50,925 nt of DNA from RGIG1918 sp964570895 (GCA_964570895.1 CAZMZD010000010.1:1-50925), one strand, 5' to 3'; shown: positions 32,121 through 41,269, counted from the stretch's first letter. Translations and numbers: made by a program. The notes: generated by a model from the sequence alone, not told the origin.

Positions 32121-32957
32121 TTATTTGCGGTTTGCTAAAATTTGTTGAATTTTAGAGTTGTCGCCGTATATACAAGGCGAATCATAAGGGCGAGAAGGGT
32201 ATTTTCCAAAATCCGGTTTAATATCAAGCCCGTGCATTTTTATAAAATGCTCCACTTGTGACCTAATTGCAATTGGTTTGCCTGAACAGCAGTGGATAAT
32301 CCCTGTAACTTCTTTTTGCTCAACTACGGCTCTAATTTGCTCTGCAAGCTCGTTTATCTCGATATAGTCAAATTCATTTTTGCCATCGGTAAACGGGAAT
32401 GTTTTTTCGCCATTCGCTGCCATCTGCAAAATTTTAGAAAACACGGAGCCGGAACTTTCTAAATCATCTCCGTATGTATAGAAAAATCTTAAATGCTGAT
32501 GTATGGCGCCCTTTTCTTTAGCATAAGCTTGAATAATTCTTCTTACGGCATCTTTTGAAATTCCGTAAAATGTTTGCGGGTTTGTGGGTGTGTTTTCTGT
32601 AACTTTTCCTTCAAAATACCCGACTTCATGCGTTGAACCTATTGTCACAACTTGCCCGAGCCCATCATCTATAAGATTTTTTATTAAATTAAAAGTTTTA
32701 GAAATGCTCTCAATGTGCCAAGGCGAATTGTGGCGTGCCACATCTTTGCAGGCTAAATGTATAAAAACATCAGGTTTCCCAAGTTTTTCAAAAAGCCCTT
32801 CAGTTTCAGAAAAAATATCTAAATTTATATATTTTGCGCGCGGGTCAATGCGGTCGTGTTTAATATCAAGTGCAATAACCTCGTGCCCTGCATTCACCAA
32901 GGCTTTAACAAGGTGTGAACCAATATATCCGTTTGCGCCGCTTAATGCTATTTTCAT
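32121..32957 (-). CDS. NAD-dependent sugar epimerase/dehydratase
   Basis: A 278-residue extended short-chain dehydrogenase that modifies a nucleotide-linked sugar. The NAD site is SGANGYIGSHLV (GxxGxxG), the second beta strand ends ALDIKHDRID, and the active-site pair is YxxxK in FYGISKDAV. TIGSTHEVG supplies the catalytic serine/threonine. RFFYTYGD is the usual substrate-binding strand. It is the last gene of a four-gene minus-strand operon with a radical SAM protein, a glycosyltransferase and a double-YGTG protein, so it probably prepares a sugar for a surface glycan. The specific sugar is unknown. Confidence 0.87.
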   Translation of the reverse strand: MKIALSGANGYIGSHLVKALVNAGHEVIALDIKHDRIDPRAKYINLDIFSETEGLFEKLGKPDVFIHLACKDVARHNSPWHIESISKTFNLIKNLIDDGLGQVVTIGSTHEVGYFEGKVTENTPTNPQTFYGISKDAVRRIIQAYAKEKGAIHQHLRFFYTYGDDLESSGSVFSKILQMAANGEKTFPFTDGKNEFDYIEINELAEQIRAVVEQKEVTGIIHCCSGKPIAIRSQVEHFIKMHGLDIKPDFGKYPSRPYDSPCIYGDNSKIQQILANRK

Positions 32958-32969
32958 AATTTTTCCTCT

Positions 32970-34256
32970 TTATATCCAAGTGTATTTTAAGATTTGCAAA
33001 GTTTTTCCTAGTTTTTTTGCTAGTTCGCTTGATTTATGGCACTTGTGACAAATGTTATTTATATCAATAATTTTGTCGCAAGGGTAATAAGTTTTAATTT
33101 TGTTAAAATCTAAATTGTTGTTTTTCAAATTGTCGCGAATGCTTCTTGCAAGCACATTAAAAATCAGTTCGCCTTTATAAACATACAAGCACCCGGGGTT
33201 TATGACAAAATCTTTCAAAACTTTTGCAATATGGTTCGCGTCTTTTTTGTTTTCAGAAAGTATAACCCAATCTGTTTGCTTGTTGATTGCACATTTTGCT
33301 TTATCTGCTGTTGTAATTTCAAATGTCCTTGGGTAATAATTTCTGTTATTTGCCGTGGTTCTTATGTTTGAGCCTGCTTCCATATAATCATTCGCGTTTG
33401 CAAAAGATTTGTATTCTGATTTATGTTCGTCATATTCTTCTTTTTTGTGCACGCAGAATTTGCCTTGTTTAATTTTTGGAGAGTTCACTTCTTTTAATTT
33501 TTCATACAAAGTTTCTGAAATGTCGTCTATATCTTCTCCTGCTATTCTTTTCGGTACATCAAGGCAAAGTGAACATAATTCGCACCATTTCAGCTGTTCG
33601 CCAAATTCATCCGGCGTGCGTTTCCACCATCCTTTTTCAACTTCCCAGCCGCCTTCTCCGTTAAATAGCATATCAAGCGCCCCTGCAATTTCGCAAAAAA
33701 ATGCGCCTTTTGGGGTAACTGTTGCAGACCAAGTGTTTTGCGCAAAGCAAGCATCTCTTTTTTGATAAAATTCTTCATCAGATATCCCTAAATCTTTGCG
33801 CGACATCAAAATTGCTTGGTGCAAGCATTTATTATCGTGGTCATTTAAAAGCTGCCAATCGAAAGAATCGTTAATCGTTTCAAAATGCCTGTAATACCCC
33901 TTATTAAGTGATGACCAAAAGCCGATTTTTGCCGCTGTGTTGTCTAAATTTTCCCTTATGTGGCACAGCATATTAGAAATTGGCGCCCTTGAAACTTCGA
34001 TTTTTTTGCCAATTCTTTTTTCTCTTAAATAATCGATAAATTTTTCAATTTCAGGGTGAAGAGTTGGCTCTCCGCCAATAATCCCAACGCAGCCTTCGTA
34101 TCCTTCAAAAGAATCCACGGCGCGCTTAAATGTTTCAAAATCCATAAAGAAAGGTTTTGTGTGGTGCCCGCAAAAGCGAGTGCAATTTGAGCACCTGTTC
34201 ACGCAGGCGTTCGTTATGTCTATTTGAATTATTTTCATATCTTTTGGGCTTTTCAT
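32970..34256 (-). CDS. Radical SAM protein in glycan operon
   Basis: A 428-residue radical SAM enzyme. The cluster motif is CVNRCSNC (C18, C22, C25), with a further C29, followed by GIIGGEPTLHPE, the SAM-binding GGEP motif. Cysteine groups WCELCSLC in the middle and NICHKCHKSSE near the end may hold an auxiliary cluster of SPASM type, but their spacing is not the classic pattern. In glycan loci such proteins modify sugars or lipid-linked intermediates; the reaction here is unknown. The start at 34256 is supported by AGGAG 5 bp upstream; an internal ATG seven codons later is possible. It lies 12 bp upstream of the epimerase. Confidence 0.8.
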   Translation of the reverse strand: MKSPKDMKIIQIDITNACVNRCSNCTRFCGHHTKPFFMDFETFKRAVDSFEGYEGCVGIIGGEPTLHPEIEKFIDYLREKRIGKKIEVSRAPISNMLCHIRENLDNTAAKIGFWSSLNKGYYRHFETINDSFDWQLLNDHDNKCLHQAILMSRKDLGISDEEFYQKRDACFAQNTWSATVTPKGAFFCEIAGALDMLFNGEGGWEVEKGWWKRTPDEFGEQLKWCELCSLCLDVPKRIAGEDIDDISETLYEKLKEVNSPKIKQGKFCVHKKEEYDEHKSEYKSFANANDYMEAGSNIRTTANNRNYYPRTFEITTADKAKCAINKQTDWVILSENKKDANHIAKVLKDFVINPGCLYVYKGELIFNVLARSIRDNLKNNNLDFNKIKTYYPCDKIIDINNICHKCHKSSELAKKLGKTLQILKYTWI

Positions 34257-34274
34257 ATATTCTCCTTTTAGGAT

Positions 34275-35219
34275 TTAAAACCAATAGCACTGATTTATTC
34301 TTTTTAAAATCGTAAGTGCACCGATTGATTTTTTCTCTTCTTTAAATATTGTGTTTTCAATAAAAGCGTTATATCTTTTAATTATTTCTCTTCGAGCAAA
34401 AAATGATTTATTCCATTCAAACATATAAATCATTTCTTTGTTCACCCTGTCGCTGAATGTCATTTTGCATTTTTTAAGCAGGTTATATTTTTCCATGAAA
34501 TTGTAAATAAACTCTATAATTCTTATTTTATCAAACCTTTTTTCGCTCGCTTTCCCCCTTCCGATTGTGAAAGTGAAAGAGGATTTGCGAAGAGCATAGT
34601 TGTATAATTTGTCCTCTAAGCCATAATATTTTTCAGAAACCGCGGAATACGTGCAGCAAAATGCGTCATCTTCCCCTGAAACTCCGTCAGGAAACCTTAT
34701 TCTGTATTTATCAATCAATGATTTTTTATAAATTTTGTTCCAGAGTAGCACGTTTATGTGGCATTTCATTTTGTCGCAAAGGTGATATTTGCCAATAGGT
34801 TGCGAGTTTACATAATCTGCAAGCGGTTTATCAAGATATGTGTTTTCAATGTTTGCTCTGCATGTCACAAGGTCTGCGTCATATTCAAGCATTGCGCTTA
34901 GCATTTTTTCGCACATATTAGGCTCATACGTGTCGTCATTATCGCAAAACATAATATATTCGCCGCTTGCCCCATCTAGCCCTGTGTTTCTTGCAGTTGC
35001 GGGGCCTTGGTTTTTTTCGTGATGGAATAATTTAATGCGCGGGTCATTTTCTTGCAGCTTTTGGATGATTTTAACGCTATTATCTGTCGAACAATCGTCA
35101 GTGCATAAAATTTCAATGTTAGCGTATGTCTGCGCGCAAAGCGAGTTCAAACACTTTTCAATATAAACTTCCGCATTAAATACAGGTATTATAATTGATA
35201 TTAAAGGGCTCAATGACAT
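34275..35219 (-). CDS. Family 2 glycosyltransferase
   Basis: A 314-residue GT-A fold transferase. It shows LISIIIPVFNAEVYIEKCL, TDDCSTDNS (nucleotide site), NQGPATARNTGLDGASGEY and FCDNDD (the DxD-type metal motif). The C-terminal region has VSGEDDAF, the ED acid motif typical of polysaccharide GT2 enzymes, and ends in a lysine-rich amphipathic tail. The ATG at 35219 overlaps the stop of the preceding gene (TAATG), so translation is coupled; an upstream in-frame TTG at 35228 is less likely. It acts in the glycan operon; donor and acceptor are unknown. Confidence 0.9.
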   Translation of the reverse strand: MSLSPLISIIIPVFNAEVYIEKCLNSLCAQTYANIEILCTDDCSTDNSVKIIQKLQENDPRIKLFHHEKNQGPATARNTGLDGASGEYIMFCDNDDTYEPNMCEKMLSAMLEYDADLVTCRANIENTYLDKPLADYVNSQPIGKYHLCDKMKCHINVLLWNKIYKKSLIDKYRIRFPDGVSGEDDAFCCTYSAVSEKYYGLEDKLYNYALRKSSFTFTIGRGKASEKRFDKIRIIEFIYNFMEKYNLLKKCKMTFSDRVNKEMIYMFEWNKSFFARREIIKRYNAFIENTIFKEEKKSIGALTILKRINQCYWF

Positions 35220-35980
35220 TAATACCAAACCTCATTAAAAATTTCTAAAAGCGGTTTATTTAAAAGCGGTTTAATTTTGATTTTTTTATTTTTCACAACT
35301 TTATTTTCTAAAATGTCGATAATTTTAACAAAATACAACGTGCCAACAAGAATATAATCCGGCGCTAGTTCGTTGATTTTATCGGGCGCACAAATTGGGA
35401 ATTTATCTCCAAAAAATTTATCCTCTTGGCAAGTTTCATATTTTTTATCCGAAATGCCTATGATATTTAAGTTTGACAGGTCATAATTTTCATAGATGTA
35501 TTGGAATAAATTTCCTGTGCCGTAAATTAAAACTTTTTTGCCTTTTAATTTTTTCTCAATTTTTTTCAAATGTTTTGCGAATTTAATCTTTTCAAGATAT
35601 TTAAAATACTCGCTTGCGTGCAAATCATTTTCAAGAAAAGCGTAAATTATCTCTGCTTCCACGCCCATAAGGCATAATTGCTCGCGCGCTTGCTCGGGTG
35701 CTTCAAGCGCTAGCAAAACGACATCTGCACCTGCTTCTTTGACGCATGTCGGCGGGATGGCAGGCTTGCCTTCAAATTCGCCTTCGCCTTCAAATTTTTT
35801 ATCAGCGTAAGCAATTATATTTAATTTTTCTTTTAAATTAAATGCTTCATTAAGTTTTCTGTAGGCTTTTCCTGTACCATAAATCAAAACTTTTTTATCT
35901 TTAATTCTCTCTAATAATTCGTTAAAATTTTCACAAAACTTTTTGTTTTGAAGCTTTGTTTCAATATAATTTTTTTGCAT
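35219..35980 (-). CDS. Protein with two tandem YGTG Rossmann-like domains, glycan operon
   Basis: A 253-residue soluble protein built from two related halves. Each starts with a lysine-rich helix and the same segment KKVLIYGTG (residues 29-37 and 148-156). Each then has a strand ending in D-K-K (YADKKFEG, ISDKKYET), and a later strand of the form DVVLLAL or DYILVGT. This pattern resembles the sugar/nucleotide-binding domain attached to some C-methyltransferases and sugar aminotransferases, but no catalytic domain is attached here. It is first in the four-gene glycan operon and its stop overlaps the next start. It could bind a nucleotide sugar or act with the radical SAM enzyme; this is inference. 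Confidence 0.55.
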   Translation of the reverse strand: MQKNYIETKLQNKKFCENFNELLERIKDKKVLIYGTGKAYRKLNEAFNLKEKLNIIAYADKKFEGEGEFEGKPAIPPTCVKEAGADVVLLALEAPEQAREQLCLMGVEAEIIYAFLENDLHASEYFKYLEKIKFAKHLKKIEKKLKGKKVLIYGTGNLFQYIYENYDLSNLNIIGISDKKYETCQEDKFFGDKFPICAPDKINELAPDYILVGTLYFVKIIDILENKVVKNKKIKIKPLLNKPLLEIFNEVWY

Positions 35981-36151
35981 ACTAACCCCGTAAATCTATA
36001 AATAAATTGTAGCAAATAATGCACTCATTGCAAATTTTAAGCATTTCTTAAAACTTTTTCTATTTTCTTGTAACGATTTCTTAATATTGCTAAAGAATTT
36101 TGAGAATATATCCGATACGAAAAGTGAAATATTATGAGTACGGGGGATAAT

Positions 36152-37608
36152 ATGCCTAACGAAGATTCATTAATTAAAAAAGTGTTCACAAACGTAGCAA
36201 ATGCGGCAAGTGCAATAACAGGAATTAATTCTGATACAAATAAAACAGAAGAAACAAAAGCAGAAGCTAAAGAACCTGAATTTGTATTAGAACTCGCAGA
36301 TGAATTACTTGGCGATTCCCTTCAAATATCATCGGATAGCTCTAAGCCAATAAAAGCAGAACAAGAAGCTAAACAAAAAGAAGCAAAAGAAATAGTCCAA
36401 GAAATGCTTACAAAACTATTTGATGAAGATAGTATTAAAAAAATCGCAGATAAAGACTCAAACGGTATCACAATTGACGAAGCAAGAGATTATTTATCAT
36501 CAATCGCAGGAAACGATGGCGATGCCTCTTCTTTATCCATCGATGACATTGAAAAAGCTCTTAAAGAACTCGGAATTAATCCAGAAGACATTTTGAACGA
36601 AAAAGTACGTGAACTTTTAGATAAACAAGAAACAGCAGAAACAAAAGAAGCCGAAAAAGCAAAAGAAGCAGAAAAAGTAAATAAAGCCCAAGAAGCTAAT
36701 CAATCTCAAGCTTCAGGCGGTTCGTCAGGCGCAGGTGGTTCATCAGGTGTTGGTGGCGGCGGTTCATCATCAGGAACATCAGGCGCAGGCGGCGCAAGCT
36801 CTTCATCAGAAACATCAGACACCAAAAACACAGACAACATGTCTGCCGATGAAATTAAAGCAGAAATTCAAACAAAAGAATCTGAATTATCAAAATTCCA
36901 AGAAGAACTAAGCGCAATCACAAACGGTTCAGACTCTGAAATTAAAGCCCTCGAAGATGCAGAAGATGAGGCTTATGAAGCTTATCAAGAAAAAATGCAA
37001 GATGAAGCAGGCTTCTTAGAAGGCAAAATCGATGGCGCTAATCCTAAAACAATAAACGAACAAAAAGAAAAAGCGGAAGAAGCTCAAAACAAGCTTAACC
37101 AAAACCAAGCAGACACAATAGCTGAACAAGGCAAACTAGATAGCGCAAATAGCAAAATCTCAAGCTGTGATTCAAGAATTGCAAGCCTCGACGCTTCAAT
37201 TGCCTCTCTTCAAGAAGCAATAAATTCAGCCGAAGAAGGAAAAGATACATCAGACCTTCAAGCAAAACTTTCAGCTGCTCAAAGTGAAAAACAAACAGTC
37301 GAACAAGAAAAACAAAAAGCAGAAGCTGAACGTGACGCAGCTCAAAAAGAACTTGACCGCTTATCAAATGAAAAAACAACTCTTGAAACAGAACTCAAAG
37401 AAGCAGAAGATAAATTAACAGAACTTCAAAACAAATATGAAGAAAAACACCCTGACGTAAAAGAAGCAAGAGAAGCTTGGGAAAAAGCTAAAGAAGCAGT
37501 GCAAGCCAAAAAAGAAGAAAAAATGCAATCTGTTCAAGACAAAATCAAAACCACACAAGATGAAATATCAAGCCTCAACCAAAAATACACTGAAGCCTTA
37601 AATGCGGA
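36152..37608 (+). repeat. 1457-bp duplicated segment, copy 1
   Basis: It matches 38231-39687 at a constant offset of 2079 bp. I see no difference, including at synonymous sites and in the antisense shadow frames. Identity begins at the ATG and ends inside the last coiled-coil codons. Confidence 0.9.
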
Positions 37609-38059
37609 GCATGAAAAAGATTATAACGCGCAAACTGCCTCGACAGAGCTTAACGAAGGCATTATGAAAGGCGAACTTGCAGGCAAAGAAGAATTAATTG
37701 TTCAAATTGCAGACGAATATGGAATTGAACCGGAATTTTTCGCCGCTATAATCGGGCTTGAATCCGGCTGGGGCACAAGCGCATACGCTAAAAATAACTA
37801 TAACTATGGCGGCGTTACGGGCTCTGGCGATGCTGGCTATACAACACGCGAAAGCGATGGCTATAAATTTGCAAAATATTCAAGCCCTGAAGCAGGGCTT
37901 CGCGCAATGGCTAAAAACCTCGCTTCATACCCTGAAAGATATTCTGATGTTAGCGCGGTGAACTTCGATAACGTTGACGCTATCGGCGCACATTATTGCC
38001 CCGGGGGTCAGTGGCCAAGCTTGATTGCAGGCACTTATAAGACAATCAAAAAAGCTTAG
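36152..38059 (+). CDS. Modular cell-wall hydrolase A, glucosaminidase-type C-terminus
   Basis: A 635-residue protein with four parts. (1) Residues 1-175 are acidic, with an EF-hand-like segment DKDSNGITIDEA near 100. (2) A Gly/Ser linker (about 190-225) has GGSSGAGGSSGVGGGGSSSG. (3) A long coiled coil runs from 230 to 486. (4) The C-terminal ~140 residues are a glucosaminidase-type lysozyme-fold domain: FFAAIIGLESGWGTSAYAKN, with the catalytic glutamate near 538, then YNYGGV and HYCPGG. It would cut the glycan strands of peptidoglycan. No Sec signal peptide is present, so the export route is unclear. ATG 36152 follows GGGGGA and matches the start of its paralogue; an upstream ATG at 36134 lacks a ribosome binding site. 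The first 486 residues are identical to those of the next gene. Confidence 0.75.
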   Translation: MPNEDSLIKKVFTNVANAASAITGINSDTNKTEETKAEAKEPEFVLELADELLGDSLQISSDSSKPIKAEQEAKQKEAKEIVQEMLTKLFDEDSIKKIADKDSNGITIDEARDYLSSIAGNDGDASSLSIDDIEKALKELGINPEDILNEKVRELLDKQETAETKEAEKAKEAEKVNKAQEANQSQASGGSSGAGGSSGVGGGGSSSGTSGAGGASSSSETSDTKNTDNMSADEIKAEIQTKESELSKFQEELSAITNGSDSEIKALEDAEDEAYEAYQEKMQDEAGFLEGKIDGANPKTINEQKEKAEEAQNKLNQNQADTIAEQGKLDSANSKISSCDSRIASLDASIASLQEAINSAEEGKDTSDLQAKLSAAQSEKQTVEQEKQKAEAERDAAQKELDRLSNEKTTLETELKEAEDKLTELQNKYEEKHPDVKEAREAWEKAKEAVQAKKEEKMQSVQDKIKTTQDEISSLNQKYTEALNAEHEKDYNAQTASTELNEGIMKGELAGKEELIVQIADEYGIEPEFFAAIIGLESGWGTSAYAKNNYNYGGVTGSGDAGYTTRESDGYKFAKYSSPEAGLRAMAKNLASYPERYSDVSAVNFDNVDAIGAHYCPGGQWPSLIAGTYKTIKKA

Positions 38060-38076
38060 TTTTATAAACAATACGA

Positions 38077-38115
38077 AACCGCCTGTTTTACAATTTGCAA
38101 ACGGGCGGTTTTTTA
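38077..38115 (+). terminator. Terminator after hydrolase A
   Basis: AAACCGCCTGTTT and AAACGGGCGGTTT form a stem (one G-T pair) around TACAATTTGC, followed by a T-tract. It separates the two paralogues into independent transcripts. Confidence 0.85.
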
Positions 38116-38230
38116 TTTGTTAACTTATGTAAAAATTTTCTTCAAAGTTTTAAATGTTTTGCTGAATTATGCCGTTAACTTTTTTGTTAAACAAGGTGGA
38201 TAACTGTATGTAGAGAAAGGAGCATTTCTA

Positions 38231-39687
38231 ATGCCTAACGAAGATTCATTAATTAAAAAAGTGTTCACAAACGTAGCAAATGCGGCAAGTGCAATAACAG
38301 GAATTAATTCTGATACAAATAAAACAGAAGAAACAAAAGCAGAAGCTAAAGAACCTGAATTTGTATTAGAACTCGCAGATGAATTACTTGGCGATTCCCT
38401 TCAAATATCATCGGATAGCTCTAAGCCAATAAAAGCAGAACAAGAAGCTAAACAAAAAGAAGCAAAAGAAATAGTCCAAGAAATGCTTACAAAACTATTT
38501 GATGAAGATAGTATTAAAAAAATCGCAGATAAAGACTCAAACGGTATCACAATTGACGAAGCAAGAGATTATTTATCATCAATCGCAGGAAACGATGGCG
38601 ATGCCTCTTCTTTATCCATCGATGACATTGAAAAAGCTCTTAAAGAACTCGGAATTAATCCAGAAGACATTTTGAACGAAAAAGTACGTGAACTTTTAGA
38701 TAAACAAGAAACAGCAGAAACAAAAGAAGCCGAAAAAGCAAAAGAAGCAGAAAAAGTAAATAAAGCCCAAGAAGCTAATCAATCTCAAGCTTCAGGCGGT
38801 TCGTCAGGCGCAGGTGGTTCATCAGGTGTTGGTGGCGGCGGTTCATCATCAGGAACATCAGGCGCAGGCGGCGCAAGCTCTTCATCAGAAACATCAGACA
38901 CCAAAAACACAGACAACATGTCTGCCGATGAAATTAAAGCAGAAATTCAAACAAAAGAATCTGAATTATCAAAATTCCAAGAAGAACTAAGCGCAATCAC
39001 AAACGGTTCAGACTCTGAAATTAAAGCCCTCGAAGATGCAGAAGATGAGGCTTATGAAGCTTATCAAGAAAAAATGCAAGATGAAGCAGGCTTCTTAGAA
39101 GGCAAAATCGATGGCGCTAATCCTAAAACAATAAACGAACAAAAAGAAAAAGCGGAAGAAGCTCAAAACAAGCTTAACCAAAACCAAGCAGACACAATAG
39201 CTGAACAAGGCAAACTAGATAGCGCAAATAGCAAAATCTCAAGCTGTGATTCAAGAATTGCAAGCCTCGACGCTTCAATTGCCTCTCTTCAAGAAGCAAT
39301 AAATTCAGCCGAAGAAGGAAAAGATACATCAGACCTTCAAGCAAAACTTTCAGCTGCTCAAAGTGAAAAACAAACAGTCGAACAAGAAAAACAAAAAGCA
39401 GAAGCTGAACGTGACGCAGCTCAAAAAGAACTTGACCGCTTATCAAATGAAAAAACAACTCTTGAAACAGAACTCAAAGAAGCAGAAGATAAATTAACAG
39501 AACTTCAAAACAAATATGAAGAAAAACACCCTGACGTAAAAGAAGCAAGAGAAGCTTGGGAAAAAGCTAAAGAAGCAGTGCAAGCCAAAAAAGAAGAAAA
39601 AATGCAATCTGTTCAAGACAAAATCAAAACCACACAAGATGAAATATCAAGCCTCAACCAAAAATACACTGAAGCCTTAAATGCGGA
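38231..39687 (+). repeat. 1457-bp duplicated segment, copy 2
   Basis: The partner of 36152-37608. After 39687 the two genes diverge completely. Confidence 0.9.
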
Positions 39688-40237
39688 AAAAGAAAAGGAA
39701 TACGCGCCTAATGAGTATGACTTTGACTTTGATTTTGATGAAAATATGTCCGATAGGCAAAAATCTGAAATGGAATCTTTCAAGAAAAATTATGAGCAAA
39801 ACAAAGAAAAATATGAAAAAGTGGCAGAAGCAACCGGAATGCCTGCTGAATTAATTGCAGCTATCCATTGGCGTGAAGGCTCCGGCGACTTTAGCACATA
39901 CCTCCACAATGGCGAAAAACTAGGCAAAACTACAACGCTTGTGCCGGCGGGAATTTATTTTGACGATTGGACAGACGCGGCAATTGATGCAATCACGCGA
40001 GAAATGCCAAAAGTTGCAAATTCTCAATATGAAAAAGGTAGCTTAGACTATTACCTAGACTATGCAGAGCGCTACAACGGCACGGGCTATAGGAATAAAG
40101 GCGTTGCTTCTCCTTATGTTTGGGCTGGCACATCAAACTATACATCGGGCAAATATGTGGCCGATGGTGTATATGACGCAAGTTATGTCGACCAACAGCT
40201 TGGCGTTGCAATTATGATGAAAGCACTTATGGTATAA
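38231..40237 (+). CDS. Modular cell-wall hydrolase B, lysozyme-like C-terminus
   Basis: A 668-residue paralogue of the gene at 36152. Residues 1-486 (acidic region with EF-hand-like segment, Gly/Ser linker, coiled coil) are identical. The C-terminal ~180 residues are unrelated to those of the first copy. After an acidic segment (YDFDFDFDE) comes a lysozyme-like domain: EATGMPAELIAAIHWREGSG, with the likely catalytic glutamate in HWRE (near 547), then YLHNGEKLG, VPAGIYFDDWTDAAIDAI and YAERYNGTGYRNKG. This arrangement resembles phage and bacterial endolysin-type lysozymes. There is no signal peptide. The ribosome binding site AAAGGAG lies 8 bp upstream. Sharing the front half suggests a common localisation or export module with different cutting activities. 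Confidence 0.75.
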   Translation: MPNEDSLIKKVFTNVANAASAITGINSDTNKTEETKAEAKEPEFVLELADELLGDSLQISSDSSKPIKAEQEAKQKEAKEIVQEMLTKLFDEDSIKKIADKDSNGITIDEARDYLSSIAGNDGDASSLSIDDIEKALKELGINPEDILNEKVRELLDKQETAETKEAEKAKEAEKVNKAQEANQSQASGGSSGAGGSSGVGGGGSSSGTSGAGGASSSSETSDTKNTDNMSADEIKAEIQTKESELSKFQEELSAITNGSDSEIKALEDAEDEAYEAYQEKMQDEAGFLEGKIDGANPKTINEQKEKAEEAQNKLNQNQADTIAEQGKLDSANSKISSCDSRIASLDASIASLQEAINSAEEGKDTSDLQAKLSAAQSEKQTVEQEKQKAEAERDAAQKELDRLSNEKTTLETELKEAEDKLTELQNKYEEKHPDVKEAREAWEKAKEAVQAKKEEKMQSVQDKIKTTQDEISSLNQKYTEALNAEKEKEYAPNEYDFDFDFDENMSDRQKSEMESFKKNYEQNKEKYEKVAEATGMPAELIAAIHWREGSGDFSTYLHNGEKLGKTTTLVPAGIYFDDWTDAAIDAITREMPKVANSQYEKGSLDYYLDYAERYNGTGYRNKGVASPYVWAGTSNYTSGKYVADGVYDASYVDQQLGVAIMMKALMV

Positions 40238-40276
40238 AAATCGGCAAAATTGGCTTAATTATGATAAAATTTTTAA

Positions 40277-41239
40277 ATGAAAAAAATATTTGTAGTTAAA
40301 TCAAAACAAACCGATGTATATAAAAATTTAGCACTTGAAACTTTAATGCTTGATTTTGCTGAAAAAGAAGGGAATATTGCCCTTCTTTTTCTTTGGGAAA
40401 ACGATAAAACCGTAGTGATTGGCAAAAATCAAAACCCATATTCAGAATGCAATGTTGAATTATGCAAGGCGGATAATGTGAAAATTGCGCGCAGAATAAC
40501 AGGTGGCGGCGCCGTTTACCACAGCAAGGGCAATTTGAATTTTAGTTTTATTTTGCCAAAAAAATATTCAAAAATAGATTGTTTTAATATCTTGCTTAAG
40601 GCTTTGGTGCAAAATGGCGTGAGGGCAGAATTATCCGGAAGAAACGACATTTTGTTTGAGGGTAAAAAATTTTCAGGGAATGCTTATCGAATTAAAAAGC
40701 AAGCTTTCTTGCACCATGGAACAATTCTTTTTGATATTAAAAAAGAGGAAGTTTCAAAATATTTGACTCCGAATAGAATCAAATTTGCAGATAAATCTGT
40801 AAAATCTGTGAAATCGCGAATTACAAACTTGAAAGAAATTGCCCCTGAAATATCTCTTTCAGATTTTAAAAAAAGCGTCATTTCTTGTTTTTTGGATTAT
40901 TTCAAAGAAAAAAGCGCAGAAATTGTTTGCGACTTCAAGTTTGACGACGATGAATTTAATAAAATATATGGTGCATATTCTTCGCCGGATTGGATTTTTT
41001 CAAAATTTGAACCGGCACAGAATCCTTCTGTAAAGCTCCCTTGCGGAATTTTGGAGTATGATAAAAATCTGAATATGGTGCTGTCTGATATGCTCGAGGT
41101 TGAATTAATTGATGAAATTAATAATATCTTGAAAAATGAAGACGAGCCTATTTCTGCGCTGAGTGCATTATATAAAAATGTAAATTTTGATAAAAATTTG
41201 GTTATTAAGATTGCAGAATTTTTGAAAAATATTGTATAA
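40277..41239 (+). CDS. lplA: Lipoate-protein ligase
   Basis: A 320-residue enzyme that activates lipoate with ATP and attaches it to a lysine of target proteins such as GcvH or 2-oxoacid dehydrogenase E2. The lipoyl-adenylate loop is RRITGGGAVYH (residues 72-82), and SGRNDIL and GKKFSGNAY are the conserved substrate segments. A full C-terminal accessory domain (about 240-320) is present, as in LplA of E. coli. There is no clear ribosome binding site before ATG 40277, only an AT-rich leader, and the start fits the family N-terminus. Because the window shows PFOR rather than pyruvate dehydrogenase, the glycine cleavage H protein is a likely target (inference). Confidence 0.9.
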   Translation: MKKIFVVKSKQTDVYKNLALETLMLDFAEKEGNIALLFLWENDKTVVIGKNQNPYSECNVELCKADNVKIARRITGGGAVYHSKGNLNFSFILPKKYSKIDCFNILLKALVQNGVRAELSGRNDILFEGKKFSGNAYRIKKQAFLHHGTILFDIKKEEVSKYLTPNRIKFADKSVKSVKSRITNLKEIAPEISLSDFKKSVISCFLDYFKEKSAEIVCDFKFDDDEFNKIYGAYSSPDWIFSKFEPAQNPSVKLPCGILEYDKNLNMVLSDMLEVELIDEINNILKNEDEPISALSALYKNVNFDKNLVIKIAEFLKNIV

Positions 41240-41240
41240 T
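41211..41240 (+). promoter_or_regulatory. Promoter of the lysine-rich secreted protein gene
   Basis: TTGCAG (41211-41216), an 18-bp spacer and a perfect TATAAT (41235-41240). It overlaps the end of lplA. AGGAG at 41257-41261 lies 8 bp before ATG 41270. Confidence 0.65.
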
Positions 41241-41269
41241 TCTGAAATACAATATAAGGAGTTTTGATT

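Noticed and set aside
36134..36151. Upstream ATG for hydrolase A (six extra residues)
   Set aside because: It has no ribosome binding site, while ATG 36152 follows GGGGGA and matches the start of the identical paralogue.
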